Shown here one piece after another: positions 1-11,573 of a DNA stretch of 64,000 nucleotides (positions are counted from its first letter, which is position 1; each line of letters begins with the position of its first letter). This stretch comes from Aselliscus stoliczkanus (Eukaryota > Chordata > Mammalia > Chiroptera > Hipposideridae), in assembly GCA_033961575.1 (NCBI GenBank), contig CM066729.1, forward strand, positions 30,228,501 through 30,292,500. The letters are read 5' to 3'. Made by a program: the position numbers and the translations under genes. The notes under the pieces were generated by a model, which was not told the origin of the DNA, did no database searches, and was given only the letters and a program-made list of their open reading frames with translations.

Positions 1-412
1 TGTGTTCTCTCCCTGAAGTTTCTGTCCTTTTTTCTTCATCCTATATGTAAGAAACTCATGATCTAGCTCAGGCTTCTGCGTCCTTCAACCAGCTTTCATT
101 GCGCCACCTCCCAATGAGCAGGCCTCAGACGTCCTGTACAGGTTATGTGGCCTGTCTCTCTCCTGTGTTCCAGGGACCGGCGCTGTGAACTGCAGGGTAC
201 ACGCATCTCCAGAATACTTTTCATTTGCACCCCTCGAACCCGAACCCGGGGCTGACATGCAAGCCTGTGAGATCATCGGTTGGGCCTTCCCTGCCACTTT
301 TTCCTTCCCCTACCTAGGAAGGCTGAAGCCACACATGTGAGTGTGTCCATGGACTTGAACTAAGGTAGCAAACTGTTCTCCTGTTTGAATCTCAAACAGC
401 AAAATTTAAGAA
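1..412. other. Non-coding flank, nothing recognised
   Basis: No exon, RNA gene or clear repeat is recognised here. The short open frames are GC-moderate chance frames with no splice or protein-family support. If IQCJ exons lie upstream, as in other mammals, this is intronic sequence of the IQCJ-SCHIP1 locus. Confidence 0.5.
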
Positions 413-1037
413 TACAGTAAAACTTTGGATTGCGAGTAACGTGGTTTGCGTGTGTTCTACAAGACGAGCAAACATTTGTAATACATTTTAACTTGGTAAA
501 TGAGCAATGTCTTTTTTTTTTTTTTTAAGATTTTTTTTTTATTGGGGAATTGGCGAAGGGGAACAGCGTTGGGGAATCGGGGAAGGGGAACGGATAAGTT
601 GCTGTCTTTTTGTTCTTCAGTTTAGTTGCGAAGGATGTTGCTTCACTGTTGGTATCGTCATTGCGCTCTTCCCGGATGAGGCAGATTGGTCGCCGGCCTC
701 TGGATGTCGCTCACCGCGGCTATTGGCAGCTCACGCTTGGCTGCCAGCCGCTCACGTTGGCTGCGGGCCACTCACTGTAGCCTATGGCAGCCCACTGCAG
801 CAGGGGCTGCAGCTCACACCATCACCGGGGCTCGCACAGTCCAGCTCCAGGTGGAGCCATTGTCAGCCGTAGAGGGCAGTGTCACTGGCCCTCATGTGGG
901 ATCCGAACCGGGGCCGCTGGCATCCCAAAACCAGCGCTTAACCAATGCGCCACTCGGCCAGCCCATGAGCAATGTCTTGCAATATGAATAGTTTGTTTCC
1001 AGAACGAATTATGCTCGCAAACCAAGGTATTACTGTA
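413..1037. mobile_element. Short DNA transposon (Tigger/mariner-like MITE), split by a SINE
   Basis: The two ends form a terminal inverted repeat: the left end reads TACAGTAAAACTTTGGATTG and the reverse complement of the right end reads TACAGTAATACCTTGGTTTG. Both are followed by a CGAG motif and bounded by TA, as expected for mariner/Tigger-type elements. Without the SINE at 514-964 and one duplicated target copy, the element would be only about 160 bp, too short to encode a transposase, so it is a non-autonomous relic. The family name is inferred from the TIR style only. Confidence 0.75.
514..964 (-). mobile_element. Long composite tRNA-derived SINE, about 450 bp
   Basis: Read on the minus strand, it begins with a tRNA-like head: GGCTGGCCGAGTGGCGCATT contains an A-box-like stretch, and GGTTCGGATCC is B-box-like. 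A non-tRNA body of about 300 bp follows, then a tail of CCCCGATTCCCC / TTCCCCAATAAAA type and an A-run (the T-run at 514-541). A perfect 14-bp target duplication, ATGAGCAATGTCTT, flanks it at 500-513 and 965-978, so both ends are intact. It sits inside the MITE at 413-1037 and is therefore younger. A near full-length relative lies at 23856-25465. The antisense strand has an open frame of 121 codons, which I treat as a by-product. Confidence 0.85.
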
Positions 1038-2309
1038 CTTATAAAAGTAGGTTTTTCTCTTCCCAAACAACATAGACATTGTTATAAAATTAAAAATTAA
1101 TCACCAAATATTTTTAACTCTGACCATTCCTTAAGATAGAGCTTCCTATAGAAACTTGTCAGACATTTTGATTTCATTCCTCAGGCAAAAAGTACTTGTT
1201 TTTCTCTATCAGTAGCATAGTGAAGATTGCGTGGTTATTAATAAGAGTTTTTGAGAAGATATATTACGATACCTTAAAAATGATATCCCTATTGATATTT
1301 TCTTAATTGATGGTTTAAATTCAGTCAGGTTTTTATTAATTAGCATTATATACTCAGGACCATTTCATTAAGAAACCACAAAACAAATTACCTATGGCAA
1401 TTGAGGAATATAGATAAGGAAATTTTATTTTATTGTGTTTATTTTCTTAATTTTCTGGCATTAAATTCACTTTAAAAATTTATAGGCCTAGTTGTTTCTT
1501 TTTATAAATCCTAAAATCCTAGAAAGGCCCTGAGACATTTCAGAAATTGGCTCCTTTTTTCCCCAAAAACATGTGTGGTCCAGCTTATATTTCCTTTGAT
1601 TACTATCTGCAAGTCCAGAATTCTTTCAATTACTTGTAAGTACAATGGTTGGTTTCTAGGATCGCATGTGCTGTACTGGGGATGTCTAAATAGTCAAGTC
1701 ACAGCATTGGCATATAGAGATATAGATACATAGATATACACACACAAAGCCTTAGTCTCAAAAAAAACTTACAGTTTAGTTTCATTTTCATGAAATGAAT
1801 GATTTATACTGACTTCAATGAACTCTCTCCCTAAAAAAAAAAATTATGGGAATAATTATTTCACCTTTTTCTGTTTGACTTAAAAAAAAAAAAAGCAGAT
1901 TAGAACCAAAAATCAGTGGGGAATCAACAGTATGACAAAATAATATTTTTTTAAAAAACGAAGACCCTCCTTTTAGTTACAAAGTTGGCAAACACTTCAA
2001 AAACTCAACACAGAAAACATCCTTTCAAGTGTCAGTATTCTGAATGGGTCTTTCTCCCTTTCGCATGTTAAAAAGTTCTGAACTGATCCTTAAGGCCTCT
2101 TTTCATAAGCACCATCCAGGCAGCATCAGTGGGCAGGAAGGATGATGCCGGAGGTTAGAAATGTCCAACTGCAACATTGATTTGTGCCTGCCTCTCTCCC
2201 TCTGCCTCACTGGCCTTTTTCCCATTAATGAGGACGAGAATGTTTCCACATCAGTTAACTGCCTTCATAAAGCACCAGAAGGTCACACCAGCCCCAGACT
2301 GATCCTTTC
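1038..2309. other. Non-coding AT-rich stretch upstream of the SCHIP1 promoter
   Basis: Mostly AT-rich sequence with A/T homopolymers near 1830 and 1885 and a short ATAGATA/CACACA-type run near 1710-1746. No repeat family or exon is recognised. Confidence 0.5.
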
Positions 2310-2616
2310 CTTTGTGCCTATAATATAATTGGCTGATTGTGCCAGTGATGAGCGCGCCCCCTCCCCCAGCCGGGTCCTAGCTCCATGTTTGTTAGCCTCA
2401 CTGCTGGTTTCCGAGGAGAGCAGCTCGCTCGCTGCGCGCTTCCCGGCACAAGCAGTGCCACTGCGCAGGTTGATCAGCGAAACAGCATCCATTTTAATCT
2501 GCGGGGAGCCCCTGCCTTCCCAGGGCGTTCTCTCGGCCAGTGGATGCTCCGCGCCTTCCCTCCGCAACCTCGTTGAGCAGTCCTGCGTTGGGGTCTGCGC
2601 CCTAGGATGCACTGAG
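2310..2616 (+). promoter_or_regulatory. SCHIP1: CpG-rich promoter and 5' UTR of the MVHQENCSYQ isoform of SCHIP1
   Basis: From about 2340 to 2610 the sequence becomes GC- and CpG-rich (CGCGCC, CTCGCTCGCTGCGCGC, CCGCGCC), unlike the flanking AT-rich DNA, and it leads directly into the first coding exon. A TATA-like stretch (TATAATATAATT, 2319-2330) runs into an inverted CCAAT box (ATTGG, 2328-2332), placing transcription start plausibly near 2350-2360 (inference). Two out-of-frame upstream ATGs exist, at 2348 (11 codons including stop) and at 2385 (63 codons). If transcription starts upstream of them, they could dampen translation of the main frame. The exact start site needs transcript 5'-end data. 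Confidence 0.65.
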
Positions 2617-2646
2617 ATGGTACATCAGGAGAACTGTTCGTATCAG
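2617..2646 (+). CDS. SCHIP1: SCHIP1 alternative first coding exon A (MVHQENCSYQ)
   Basis: Ten codons from ATG to a strong donor (CAG|GTAAGA), phase 0. They read MVHQENCSYQ, the known N-terminus of a short SCHIP1 isoform. The ATG has a good context (G at -3, G at +4). It is the first in-frame ATG after a TAA at 2326-2328, although the frame is open for 96 codons upstream without any ATG. Joined to the six shared exons it predicts a 244-residue protein. SCHIP1 is a cytoplasmic, coiled-coil adaptor-like protein that binds schwannomin (the NF2 product); the related IQCJ-SCHIP1 form binds ankyrin G at axon initial segments and nodes. This exon adds no recognisable domain, so its main role is probably promoter choice and tissue-specific expression (inference). 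Confidence 0.93.
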
Positions 2647-4889
2647 GTAAGATTTAAAGCTGATTGTGAGGCTGGCATCCTTTGGGAGAGGAGGCCTTCC
2701 TCTTCCTAAGCAGCAGGTTGCCTCTTTCTGGATTTTCAAGGGATTTTGCCAACCTCCACTCCTGGCCTTTACCGCATACAGTATCTGAATTGTAATTAGG
2801 CTTTTCTGGGGACTAATGGGGCAGAAAACACTGCTTGCCCGGCCTTTAAAACATATGTGAAATTCACTGAGGTGACTGTGCTTTGCATATTCCGTATGTC
2901 TGTTTTGAACTGTAATTGAATTTAAGGGGCTTCAGAGGAGGAAAATCTGGTGGGAATTTGATACGGATACCGTTGAAGAGTGTGATATTCGCTCATCGCA
3001 TGGGATGTGAGTTGCTTCCCATCCAGTTTTCAGGATTGTCTTTAAGGCAATTATATAAATAGAAAGTCATTGATGATCTTAGAAATTTTCAAAAACCAAC
3101 CAGCATGCATTTGACGTTTAAAGTTGCACTCTTATGTCTTTCCAAAGTTATATTTTACTAGTATATTGTTTTAAATGGTTAGTAAATAAGAATGCAGATA
3201 CCAACATGCATTAAAAAGAAAAATAACTTCAAGTAGACAATTTTTAATAATGCATATTCATCTACATGCTAATTTGCTATCTGGAGTTTTGAATTAAACA
3301 ACTTAGACAATTTCAAAAGACTGGTTCTAGGATGTTAATAATTCCTTCCTGCGACTTCAGCTGTCACTGTGGAGGTAGCATTGAAAGTATCCTCGTCGTA
3401 AACAGACAGCGAGAATGTTCTCAGAGCAATTGCTCTCTGCTGCAGCAGGCATGGCTCGTCCAAGTCCTGGGTAGTTAATATTGGGGTATTTACTCAACTG
3501 ACCGAGTTTAGAAGCTCTGAGAGACCAATTCTCTAACTTAACAATGCCTCTTCCTTGTGTGAGGTAGGTTACCTGAGACAAGCAGGTGTTTCTCAGAAGG
3601 TCAGATTTCGCCCCAGTAAGTGTATGCGGGCAGAATAGTACATTTCACAAGACCGCAGGCAGTGGTTTCTCAGCTAAGTGTAGTATGCCTATATAATATA
3701 CTTATGCACCTTTTTCTCTGCTTAATCATTGGAATTTTGGAGTTGTAGGCTTGTTTTATAGTATTTCATTTTATAGTGCATTTAGGTCCATAGATCCTAA
3801 ATATTGAGATTTGTACTTCACAGAAATTCTTCCCAAGAGAAAGGGGTCAAGATGCTGAGGAAACAACTAAAACCTCCCTTGCACACAGTACAGAGCTTGG
3901 GTGTGGAGAATGTCAGGTATCTGTGGAAAACCTAACCTCCTTCTGGCGTGGCTCCAGATCATTAAATGACTAAATAAGTAAAATAATTTTTCTTCTCTCT
4001 TCAGAGAAACTATGTACTTTAATTTTTGAAAGGCAAGTTACTCTAGGATTATTCCCTATATCTTTTCATTCGCTGGAACATGAAATCGCTGTTTTTATAG
4101 GTCCAAAATTGGTCAAATATCACCAATTTCATCTGGAGAGGAGGGATTTGTGTTAGCCTCTTGCTTTTCCCAATGGAAGACAAATCGATTTTATATGAAC
4201 TATAACATCTAACACTGTCATTGTGTGTTTAATCATTTTGAAGTATTGATGGCTTATTTTCACAATAAAAAGTGTATTAGGCACATAATAGTCCATAGAT
4301 TCTGCATCTCCGTGGGGCTTTGTAGTAGTACTACAATCCTCTGTATATTCTTTGAAACGCTCTTCCTTTATATGTAACTCAGCAAAAAGCAAAAACATTA
4401 ACCTTGAAGTCAAGTCTCAATCGCACTTAGAAACCCTCATTTTAGAACCCAGTTGGCACCACAAGAGACCGGATTCAGAAATGGCAGTTTCTCTAAAGCC
4501 CTTGGCTTGATGCTATCATAGTCACTGGTGATAGCAACAGTTTGATGTTTTCCAGAAACTTGCCCTTTTTCGGAGCAGAGCGTATTTATTTATTTATTGT
4601 TAAGGATGATAATGTGCTAGGTTAGAGCAACTTCCCTAGGGTAGCATTTTTAATGAGTAGATAGAATTTATTTGTAGAACTGATTTCCTTTCCTCCCATA
4701 AATGTATACCAACGTTTCTTCATGGAGAGTCCATGAATAGGGCTTCAGGGGCCATTCCCCTCAAAATCACATGCTCATTCTGGTGCGTATATCTAGATGT
4801 ATTTTATCGTTACTGTTGTTATCATTGTCATCATCATCATCATTACAACAATAATGGCCTCCTAGCTGGTCTTCCTGCTCCTGCCTTTA

Positions 4890-5500
4890 AATGATCTTTT
4901 AAAACCTAAGTCAGAGCATGTCACCCATCTCAAAACTCTACTCCTTGGAATAAAAGTGTGGTCCTGTTGGAGTCCTCTCCCACATTCCCCTTTCCTGTCA
5001 CTCCTCTCCCACCACCTGGCCTGGCTCTGCCCTTGCTGTCCCTCTATCTGGCCTGTGTTTCTTCCGCATAGGGTTGCCAGATTGAGCGAATAATCTACAG
5101 TATCTAAGACATGCATATACTAAAAAATTGTTCGCTGTTTATCTGAAACTCAAATTCAACTGGGTATCCTGTGTTTTTCCTGTCGGTATCCCCCATGGTT
5201 CACTCACACTTTCTTTGGGTCTTTGCTCAAATGTCACTTTCTCGGGCAGGCCTTCTCTGGACTTACTAGGCCAACTTCCAACTCCCCAATTTTACTCCAG
5301 TATTTGTTACACTTCTCTAATTTATGTTTATACTTGGCATTCATTACCATCTATCAGAGTATATATTTTACTTATTTGTCTGTTTTCTGTCTCCCTCATT
5401 CCATATAAACAACATGAGGGCAGGGACTTTCAAATTTGTATCCATCTGATTTCCCAGTGCTAAGAACAATCCCTCCAGTAATATGGATGGATATGCCTAC
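4890..5500 (+). repeat. L2 LINE fragment, interrupted
   Basis: Typical L2 3'-region wording in degraded form: 'cctggctctgcccttgctgt', 'ttgctcaaatgtcac', 'gcaggccttctctgg', 'atatattttacttatttgtc' and 'catgagggcagggactt'. The match breaks at about 5070 and resumes at about 5195 with '...catggttcactca', so another element inserted in between. Old shared mammalian repeat. Confidence 0.75.
5070..5195. mobile_element. Short DNA-transposon relic inserted in L2
   Basis: The interval starts AGGGTTGCCAGATTGAGC and continues through a self-complementary-looking centre ('actaaaaaattgttcgctgtttatctgaaactcaaattc', part of a pattern I recall from a common mammalian DNA element) to an end of 'ggtatccc', roughly complementary to the start. 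It separates two halves of the same L2. Family name not assigned. Confidence 0.5.
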
Positions 5501-6789
5501 TATATATAAAATTAACTAAGAAATACATCATCATAAACATACGACAGCATTGTGGTTTCTTATGTTTTGATATCCAGCAGGGTGACTTTCAGTTGAACTC
5601 CGTCTCCCCACCCCCACCATTCACCTGCACCAGTTTCATTGTCTGTGGGTCAAATAATCCCCTTATTTCTTGTTACTTTTCTCATCTGTGAAATGGAATT
5701 TTTCATAGTTAACATCCTGGCATGACAATCGGCAAGTCCCCTGCCCGAGGCCACCTTTCTGCATAAACAAGGTAGTGACCACAAATTAGAGCTCCCATTT
5801 TCCGATGTACGTCAGGGACTCAGTGAGGATGGTGAAGCAGCCCAGGAAAGCCACGAACCCACTTCATTCCCCAATTATTTGCTGCTAATATAGGGAACTA
5901 TAATTGATTCTTGTATACTGCTTTTCCAAAGGGGTGTTTGTTTTGAAAAAGACAATCTCGCCACTACCAAGAGCCTGAAAACCTCTGTTAGAGGTGTTTG
6001 CATGCACTGTGCTTTGAATAATTTAATCCAAAGAGGGATGATGATCCAAGAGAAATTCTCAGGAAGAATTTTTTTGTGATAATTTTGTTTTTCAATGTTC
6101 TCACTTTGTCATCATCCTTGTGTGCGTTTCTCCCTCCCAGGATTTACATTAGCAGAGAGGTTACTGAGGCATGTGTTGTCATTTTTATTTGTAGCCCTGT
6201 TAAAAGATGGAGCTATCGACCTCCATTTTCCAGTCTTGGGAGGAAGCCAGCCTCTTCAGGAAAGAAGCTCACCCACAGCTTCAGGCCTGGCAGCCTTCAA
6301 GAGGCCAAATTCTTCCAAACAGCCTCTGATAGAAAGCTTTGAGATACTGTTAACTTGAAAGCACAAGTTTAGGTCAGAGGGTCCGTTTTGCTTAAAAGCT
6401 CCCAAATATTTTCTCCTCTTTCCCAGCAGTTGGTTTGTTGTTTTTTTTTTTTGGAAGGGGCAGGCCGTTGACTAGTGTGTGTATATATAAACAATGACAT
6501 GCTTTCATCCCTTTCTTTCCATCGCTTCCATTCCCTTACGACCCCCTCAGATACAGATCACATTCTTTGCCTACTGTGGGAATGGAGCCGAAAGAAAAAA
6601 GGTAAAATGATACGTGAATGATGGTGAATGACTCATCGTTTTTCTCCCCCTGGAGCCTAAAGAGACTCTTCTTCAGACACACACCTGGTCTTGAGGAAGC
6701 ACGGTAGGAATCAGTAATGCTTCCTCATTTTCTGCAGACTAAACTCCACACCCCATTTCACCGCCTTGAAAGCGTAACCAAGACCTATC

Positions 6790-7175
6790 TGCACCCCAAG
6801 CAGAAACATTCCTCCCTCTAAATCCTGCACTCCTGCCCTCACATCGCCACCACTTCTTTTTCTTCGCTGCCTCAGCCTGGAATGTCTCCCCCTCTTTCAC
6901 CACCTGCTCCTACCTGTTGCGGGCTGATGCAACTTTCAAGGCTTGACCTCCTTCAGAAAACTTTCCCCCCTCATCCCTCAGTCAAAAGTGCCCCTTCTCT
7001 GTGCACTTGTTTTTATCTCTGTTAGAACCCCTTTGTAGCCAGTGATGTGTAAGTCTGTCCCCCTCCCCCACCCCCCACCACACAACAAGTTCTTTAAAGA
7101 CAAGGGCCTTATTTTCATTCCCTGCCCTACACACAGAGTATGTGTTTGATAAATGTTTGTTGGATTGAATTGCAT
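6790..7175 (+). repeat. L2-like LINE fragment
   Basis: Degraded L2 wording: 'ctgcctcagcctggaatgtc', 'aaggcttgacctccttc', 'tttaaagacaagggcctta' and an end of 'tgtttgataaatgtttgttg'. No target duplication is visible, as expected for an ancient copy. Confidence 0.65.
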
Positions 7176-9159
7176 TTTCTGCAATTGATGGTGTTGTGAG
7201 CTCCCAGGGTCAGGATTTCCCATCATGATACCAGAGAGCAGCTCAGATCTGTGCATCGCAACAGGCAGTTGGTGGAGCTGACCCCAGCAGTCTATGAACC
7301 TGGCTTGTGAGCCTCTTGGCCAGTTGCCAACATTTCCAACATTCCATGTTCCAAAATGCAGGACAAAGTGTAAGGAACAAACTGACAGACATCCCAGCCG
7401 TCCCTGAGACAATGCTTTGAGAACAAACTTCCGTACCTACTTCTCCTTCATCCATGAATGTTCCCAAGGTGAACCTTGTGGTCTGTCCCCACACACTTTT
7501 TCAGAATACCTATGGTCCTTTGAGGCAAGTACTCATACTCAAGCCACCTTTCTTAATACACTGAATTTTACAAAGTTTCAATAAATCTTTTTACCCTATG
7601 GAGGGATAATTTTACTGCCTCCTGAAACACCAAATTTTTCTTAGGCAAAATGTTTCAGCCCAATTGAAGTATCATACATAAAATAAAAGATGCCCTATAT
7701 TGGGCATAAATCGGGAGTATATCGATTTAAGTAGTACATCAAGATGTTTTCCTGGAGAAAATTCTTGCTGGAGAAAGTAGTAAACAGCCTTCATGCCCAG
7801 ATGCTAGCGGGTTACTTAACGGTTAACAAAAGAAAGGAAATATATTCTACCCTATTGACACCAGGCCAAATGAGGACTTATTTCCCAGCCCTTCTTCCTG
7901 TGAATGAGAACACAAGGAATCAAATTTGAGTTCATTTAAGATTCCGCCCAATTTAAGCCTGGTTTTGTCTACAGCAGGGAAAAGTGTATTAACCTAATGG
8001 AAAAGGGAATTTCAAAGCATTTGAGTGCACTATTTGAATCAGGCTTTTAAATATAAGTTCAAGGAAACAATTTTCTGTCTTATTGTGTAGATTTTTTTTA
8101 TTAGAAACATTTTTTCCCATAGATAATAGTGTTGAAGAATACTTTGTCTTCATTGTTTAGCCTGGTTGTATTTGTATTTTTGCCTGGTTGAGATACAGTG
8201 TGTTTTTCTGAGGAGACAGTAACATAGCTGTCACCTTCAAAAGAAAATAATTCTGGATGTGAATTTATCTGTAATTGTTTTTAGCCCCAAAAAGATATCT
8301 GAAGATCTAACTTACATGTTTCAACACAAAGGGAGCAAAGCGATAAGTGCCCAAGTGAAAACAAACACGCAAACAAACAAACAACATCATCTCAACTGAA
8401 CTTCATTATAGGCTTGATGTGAAATAGAAATTTAGTACAAGCACGAATATTCCTATTTAAAGTAGCACTGGGGGGCTCACACATCATGATTCAGACATCA
8501 AGTGAATTTAAGAAATAAAAATGCAGCACATGTTTTAAGCCAAACATCTAATATTTTCTCTTAGAAAAGAGGTGGTGATGGAGGAAAGAAAGGAAACAAG
8601 AACATCTTTCTGGTACATGTCAGTGCCTCCATGATTTTTGGAGAGTAGAGACGCCACATTCACACACACACACAATCTTGTGTAACTAATCATAACTTCA
8701 CATGCAGAAGCTCAACCTTAATAGAGCCATATCCTATTATTTATTTCCGTCCTATATGCACATCTGACATCTTGGTGTACTGAGTATTCCACTGTGCGTG
8801 ATCTAGGAGCATCAGAAATTACCAAGCTTCATGAAATAGAAAGTTCTCTGACAAAAGTGCTTGAATTTAGGAGAAAACCATCAGAAAGCGTAATGACAAT
8901 CATGGTTGGAGAGCCATTTATGGGGAAAGTAATGGTAAGAACATGGAGAAGTGTAATGAGGTCGTTAATACAGGTCCCATTCGGAAGCCACCAAAGTGAC
9001 CACAGCTGAGTTTCTTACAGTCAGGTTTTCAGTTGGACAGAAAGATTTATGGCTGTGACCCTCAGTCTTTTTGATCGGGGTAAATGTTTGGCACTCTGTC
9101 TACTCCCCACATTGCCACACTTCCAATGCCAGTATTTAAATTTTTTTTTTTTTTTTTTT

Positions 9160-9253
9160 GAGGGCAATGACACTGGCCCTCATATGTGGGACCCGAACCA
9201 GGGCTGCTGGCTTCCCAAGCCAGCGCTTAACCACCACACCACTCGGCCGGCCC
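9160..9253 (-). mobile_element. Short tRNA-head SINE
   Basis: On the minus strand it begins GGGCCGGCCGAGTGGTG and contains AAGCGCTGGCTTGGGAAGC, ending at CAGTGTCATTGCCCTC followed by an A-run (the T-run at 9141-9159). It corresponds to the head only of the long SINE at 514-964 and stops just where that element's extra body begins. T-rich TTAAATTTT-type sequence on both sides probably includes the target duplication. Confidence 0.85.
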
Positions 9254-10114
9254 TTAATTTTTTTTTTTTTTTTTTTAGCATACACAGTACATGAAAAATT
9301 GGCTGCATAGTTTCATGGCTTATCTAGCTGTCCAGAGTACCTTAATTGAAAAGGCACATTTCAATGAATTTTGCACAGAAGAAAAAAAATAATTTATTTG
9401 AAAAGAGATTATAACTCAAGGATCAGTTTTTACAGCACATGAAAATTTGGATGTTAAGGCCGAAGGGAAGGCAGTGGGGTGCCAAAGGGTTAATCAGGAT
9501 GAACGAGAGTTTCTATCTTTGAAAATCTTTTGACACTGCATAAGTGATTTCCCGGTAATGTGGTCAGTGTTCTGAGTCAATAACTTCCACCAGTGCCCGA
9601 TAATGATCATTTAAAAGCATTAGTTCACGTGACTGATGCGCCCTGCAGTTTAGGTCATGGCTTGACAGGAAGCTGAAGCTCTCCATCCTCATCCTTGAAT
9701 TTCAGGGCGGACAGGCAGGGTGAGAAAGAGTCCCTTTCAACCTCAGGAATTGTGAGTGGTTGTGTGTATGTGGTTGTGTTAATGTAGTAAGATGCATTAG
9801 TACCCAGGCCCATATTAGGCCAACACCATTCATTTTAGAGAGGAAGGAACCAGAGAAAATTCTCTGTATGAAGGACATGGCTGGCTGTTATCGCCTAGTT
9901 TGCATAGCTACTGCAAAACCATCAAGCGTTACCTTCAGCTCATCTTCCAAACTGGTGTTTTGTTCTGTGTTTTCCTTTCCTTATTCATCTGGACCTTTTG
10001 GAAGTGACATTAATCACACTGATGATCCCAAACATCTCAAGTCAGGATCTTCCACTGGGCCTAGAAATATGATCTAAAATATAAGAATAATGGCTTATAA
10101 TGAATTATTTCAAG

Positions 10115-10290
10115 GTCTAGAGCTGTGCTTCTAACATTTAAGGTGCATTCAAACATTCTAGAGCTCTTTTGAAAATGCATTTTCTGATGCAATAGGTCTG
10201 GGGTAGGACCAGAGGGTTTTCATTTCCAGTAAGCTCCCAGGTAATGTGGATGCTCTCATCAGAAGAGCATCTTTGAGTAGCAAAGCTCTA
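10115..10290. repeat. Degraded hAT/MER5-like element
   Basis: Pattern of an MER5-type non-autonomous hAT element: 'gtgcttctaacatttaaggtgcattc', then 'ttttcatttccagtaagctccc' and 'gtaatgtggatgct', ending 'atctttgagtagcaaagctc'. The ends are poorly preserved. Confidence 0.5.
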
Positions 10291-10662
10291 GAAAACATCG
10301 GAGATCATGATAGGAAAATATCAGATATTCTAAGCTGGTACAAGCCATCAAGATAGCGGAGGGCTAGCTCCTTCTGGAAAGGGTCTGGGCTGAGTTAGTT
10401 TGTGTGCTGAGCACTTCTTTAGGGAGGGTGCAAAGGAAATTCACCACCACTGGGAACCACCCTGAAAGCTCTTGCATCCATGTTTCAGGAGATGTTCTAT
10501 CACTTGTCTTTATATAGTGCTTCTTAGAGAACCATTTATGACAAGAAAAGGCATAGCGGGTAGAGGAGGAGAAGGGCCTGTGGCACTTTCTTATTACTAA
10601 TCCTCACTGCTGTTTTTTTGGCTGGAATTTTGAGGTGCCCTTCTCCAAAAGAGAATATATTA

Positions 10663-10664
<2 letters not shown>

Positions 10665-10711
<47 letters not shown>
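10665..10711. repeat. (TG)n microsatellite
   Basis: Nearly pure TG dinucleotide run, followed by an AT-rich tail (TATAGATATGTATGTGTATAT). The antisense 'protein' of HTHTHT repeats is an artefact of this run. Confidence 0.95.
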
Positions 10712-10714
<3 letters not shown>

Positions 10715-11573
10715 GATATGTATGTGTATATACAGTCAATATATTATTATTATATATTAATTTGAATATGTATATACATTTGTATAGTTAATAATAAGAG
10801 TTTAGTCATTTTAACTGTATATTTAAGCCCACCCTACTACAATTAAAGTAAAATCATATTAGTAATTAGGATTATAATTTTATGTATTTTACTAAGCCTT
10901 GTAACCTCTAAATATTTATAATTTCATCCATGTTAGGTATTAATTATAGATTGGTAAGTGGACTGCTGTGACAACCTAGGTAAAACACTGAAAGTCACAA
11001 AATTCATGGTAGCCCCCCTCCTTCTAACCAGAGCAGATCCATTTTTAACTTCGAACATATGTGATTTCCACAGAAGATTTTGGTTGAAAACCAGTAATAA
11101 GAACTACTAATGTTTCCTACTTCAGACAGCATTTAGAGAGACACTTGAAGCAACACACAGATTTCTCCTTTGTTCGTATATTTATTCAACAGCCCTTCCC
11201 TGTCCTCTTAACATGTGTAAGGCAGTGTCTGGATGCTGAAGGAAAAACAAGACAAATAAACACAAATCCTTGCCCCCTTAGAAAAAGTCTGGAAAGCATA
11301 ACGGCTGTTGAAAAGAAGGCTCAGTGATGCTGAAAACACCATGGTGCGCTAGAAGGGAAAATTCACTGGACATGCGTGTTCGGTCCCGATGGTCAGTGAA
11401 GGAGCTCTTGTTTTATTTCTTGAGGTCTTGTTGGCAGGGGATAGTGGCGATACATGCTGGGTATTCCAGATGTGCAGGTTATATTCAGTATGTGATATTG
11501 TTATGAGCGCTGCTGGACTTCTATCTGTATTAAACCCTAATCTTAAAAGCTGTGCTTAATTCCTTCGTGGTTT

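Noticed and set aside
507..991. Open frames of 121, 101 and 67 aa, and the similar frames at 24884-25376
   Set aside because: They are antisense or sense frames of the long SINE; the same peptide wording appears at both copies because the SINE body is shared, not because of a gene.
6076..6358. Overlapping 87-88 aa open frames near 6100
   Set aside because: A possible acceptor-like 'tttgtag' and 'ccctcccag' exist, but no recognised protein, no donor of the right phase for SCHIP1; treated as chance.
10536..10739. Open frames through TG/CA/GA runs (also 27257, 31045, 55163, 58146, 62086)
   Set aside because: Low-complexity translations of microsatellites.
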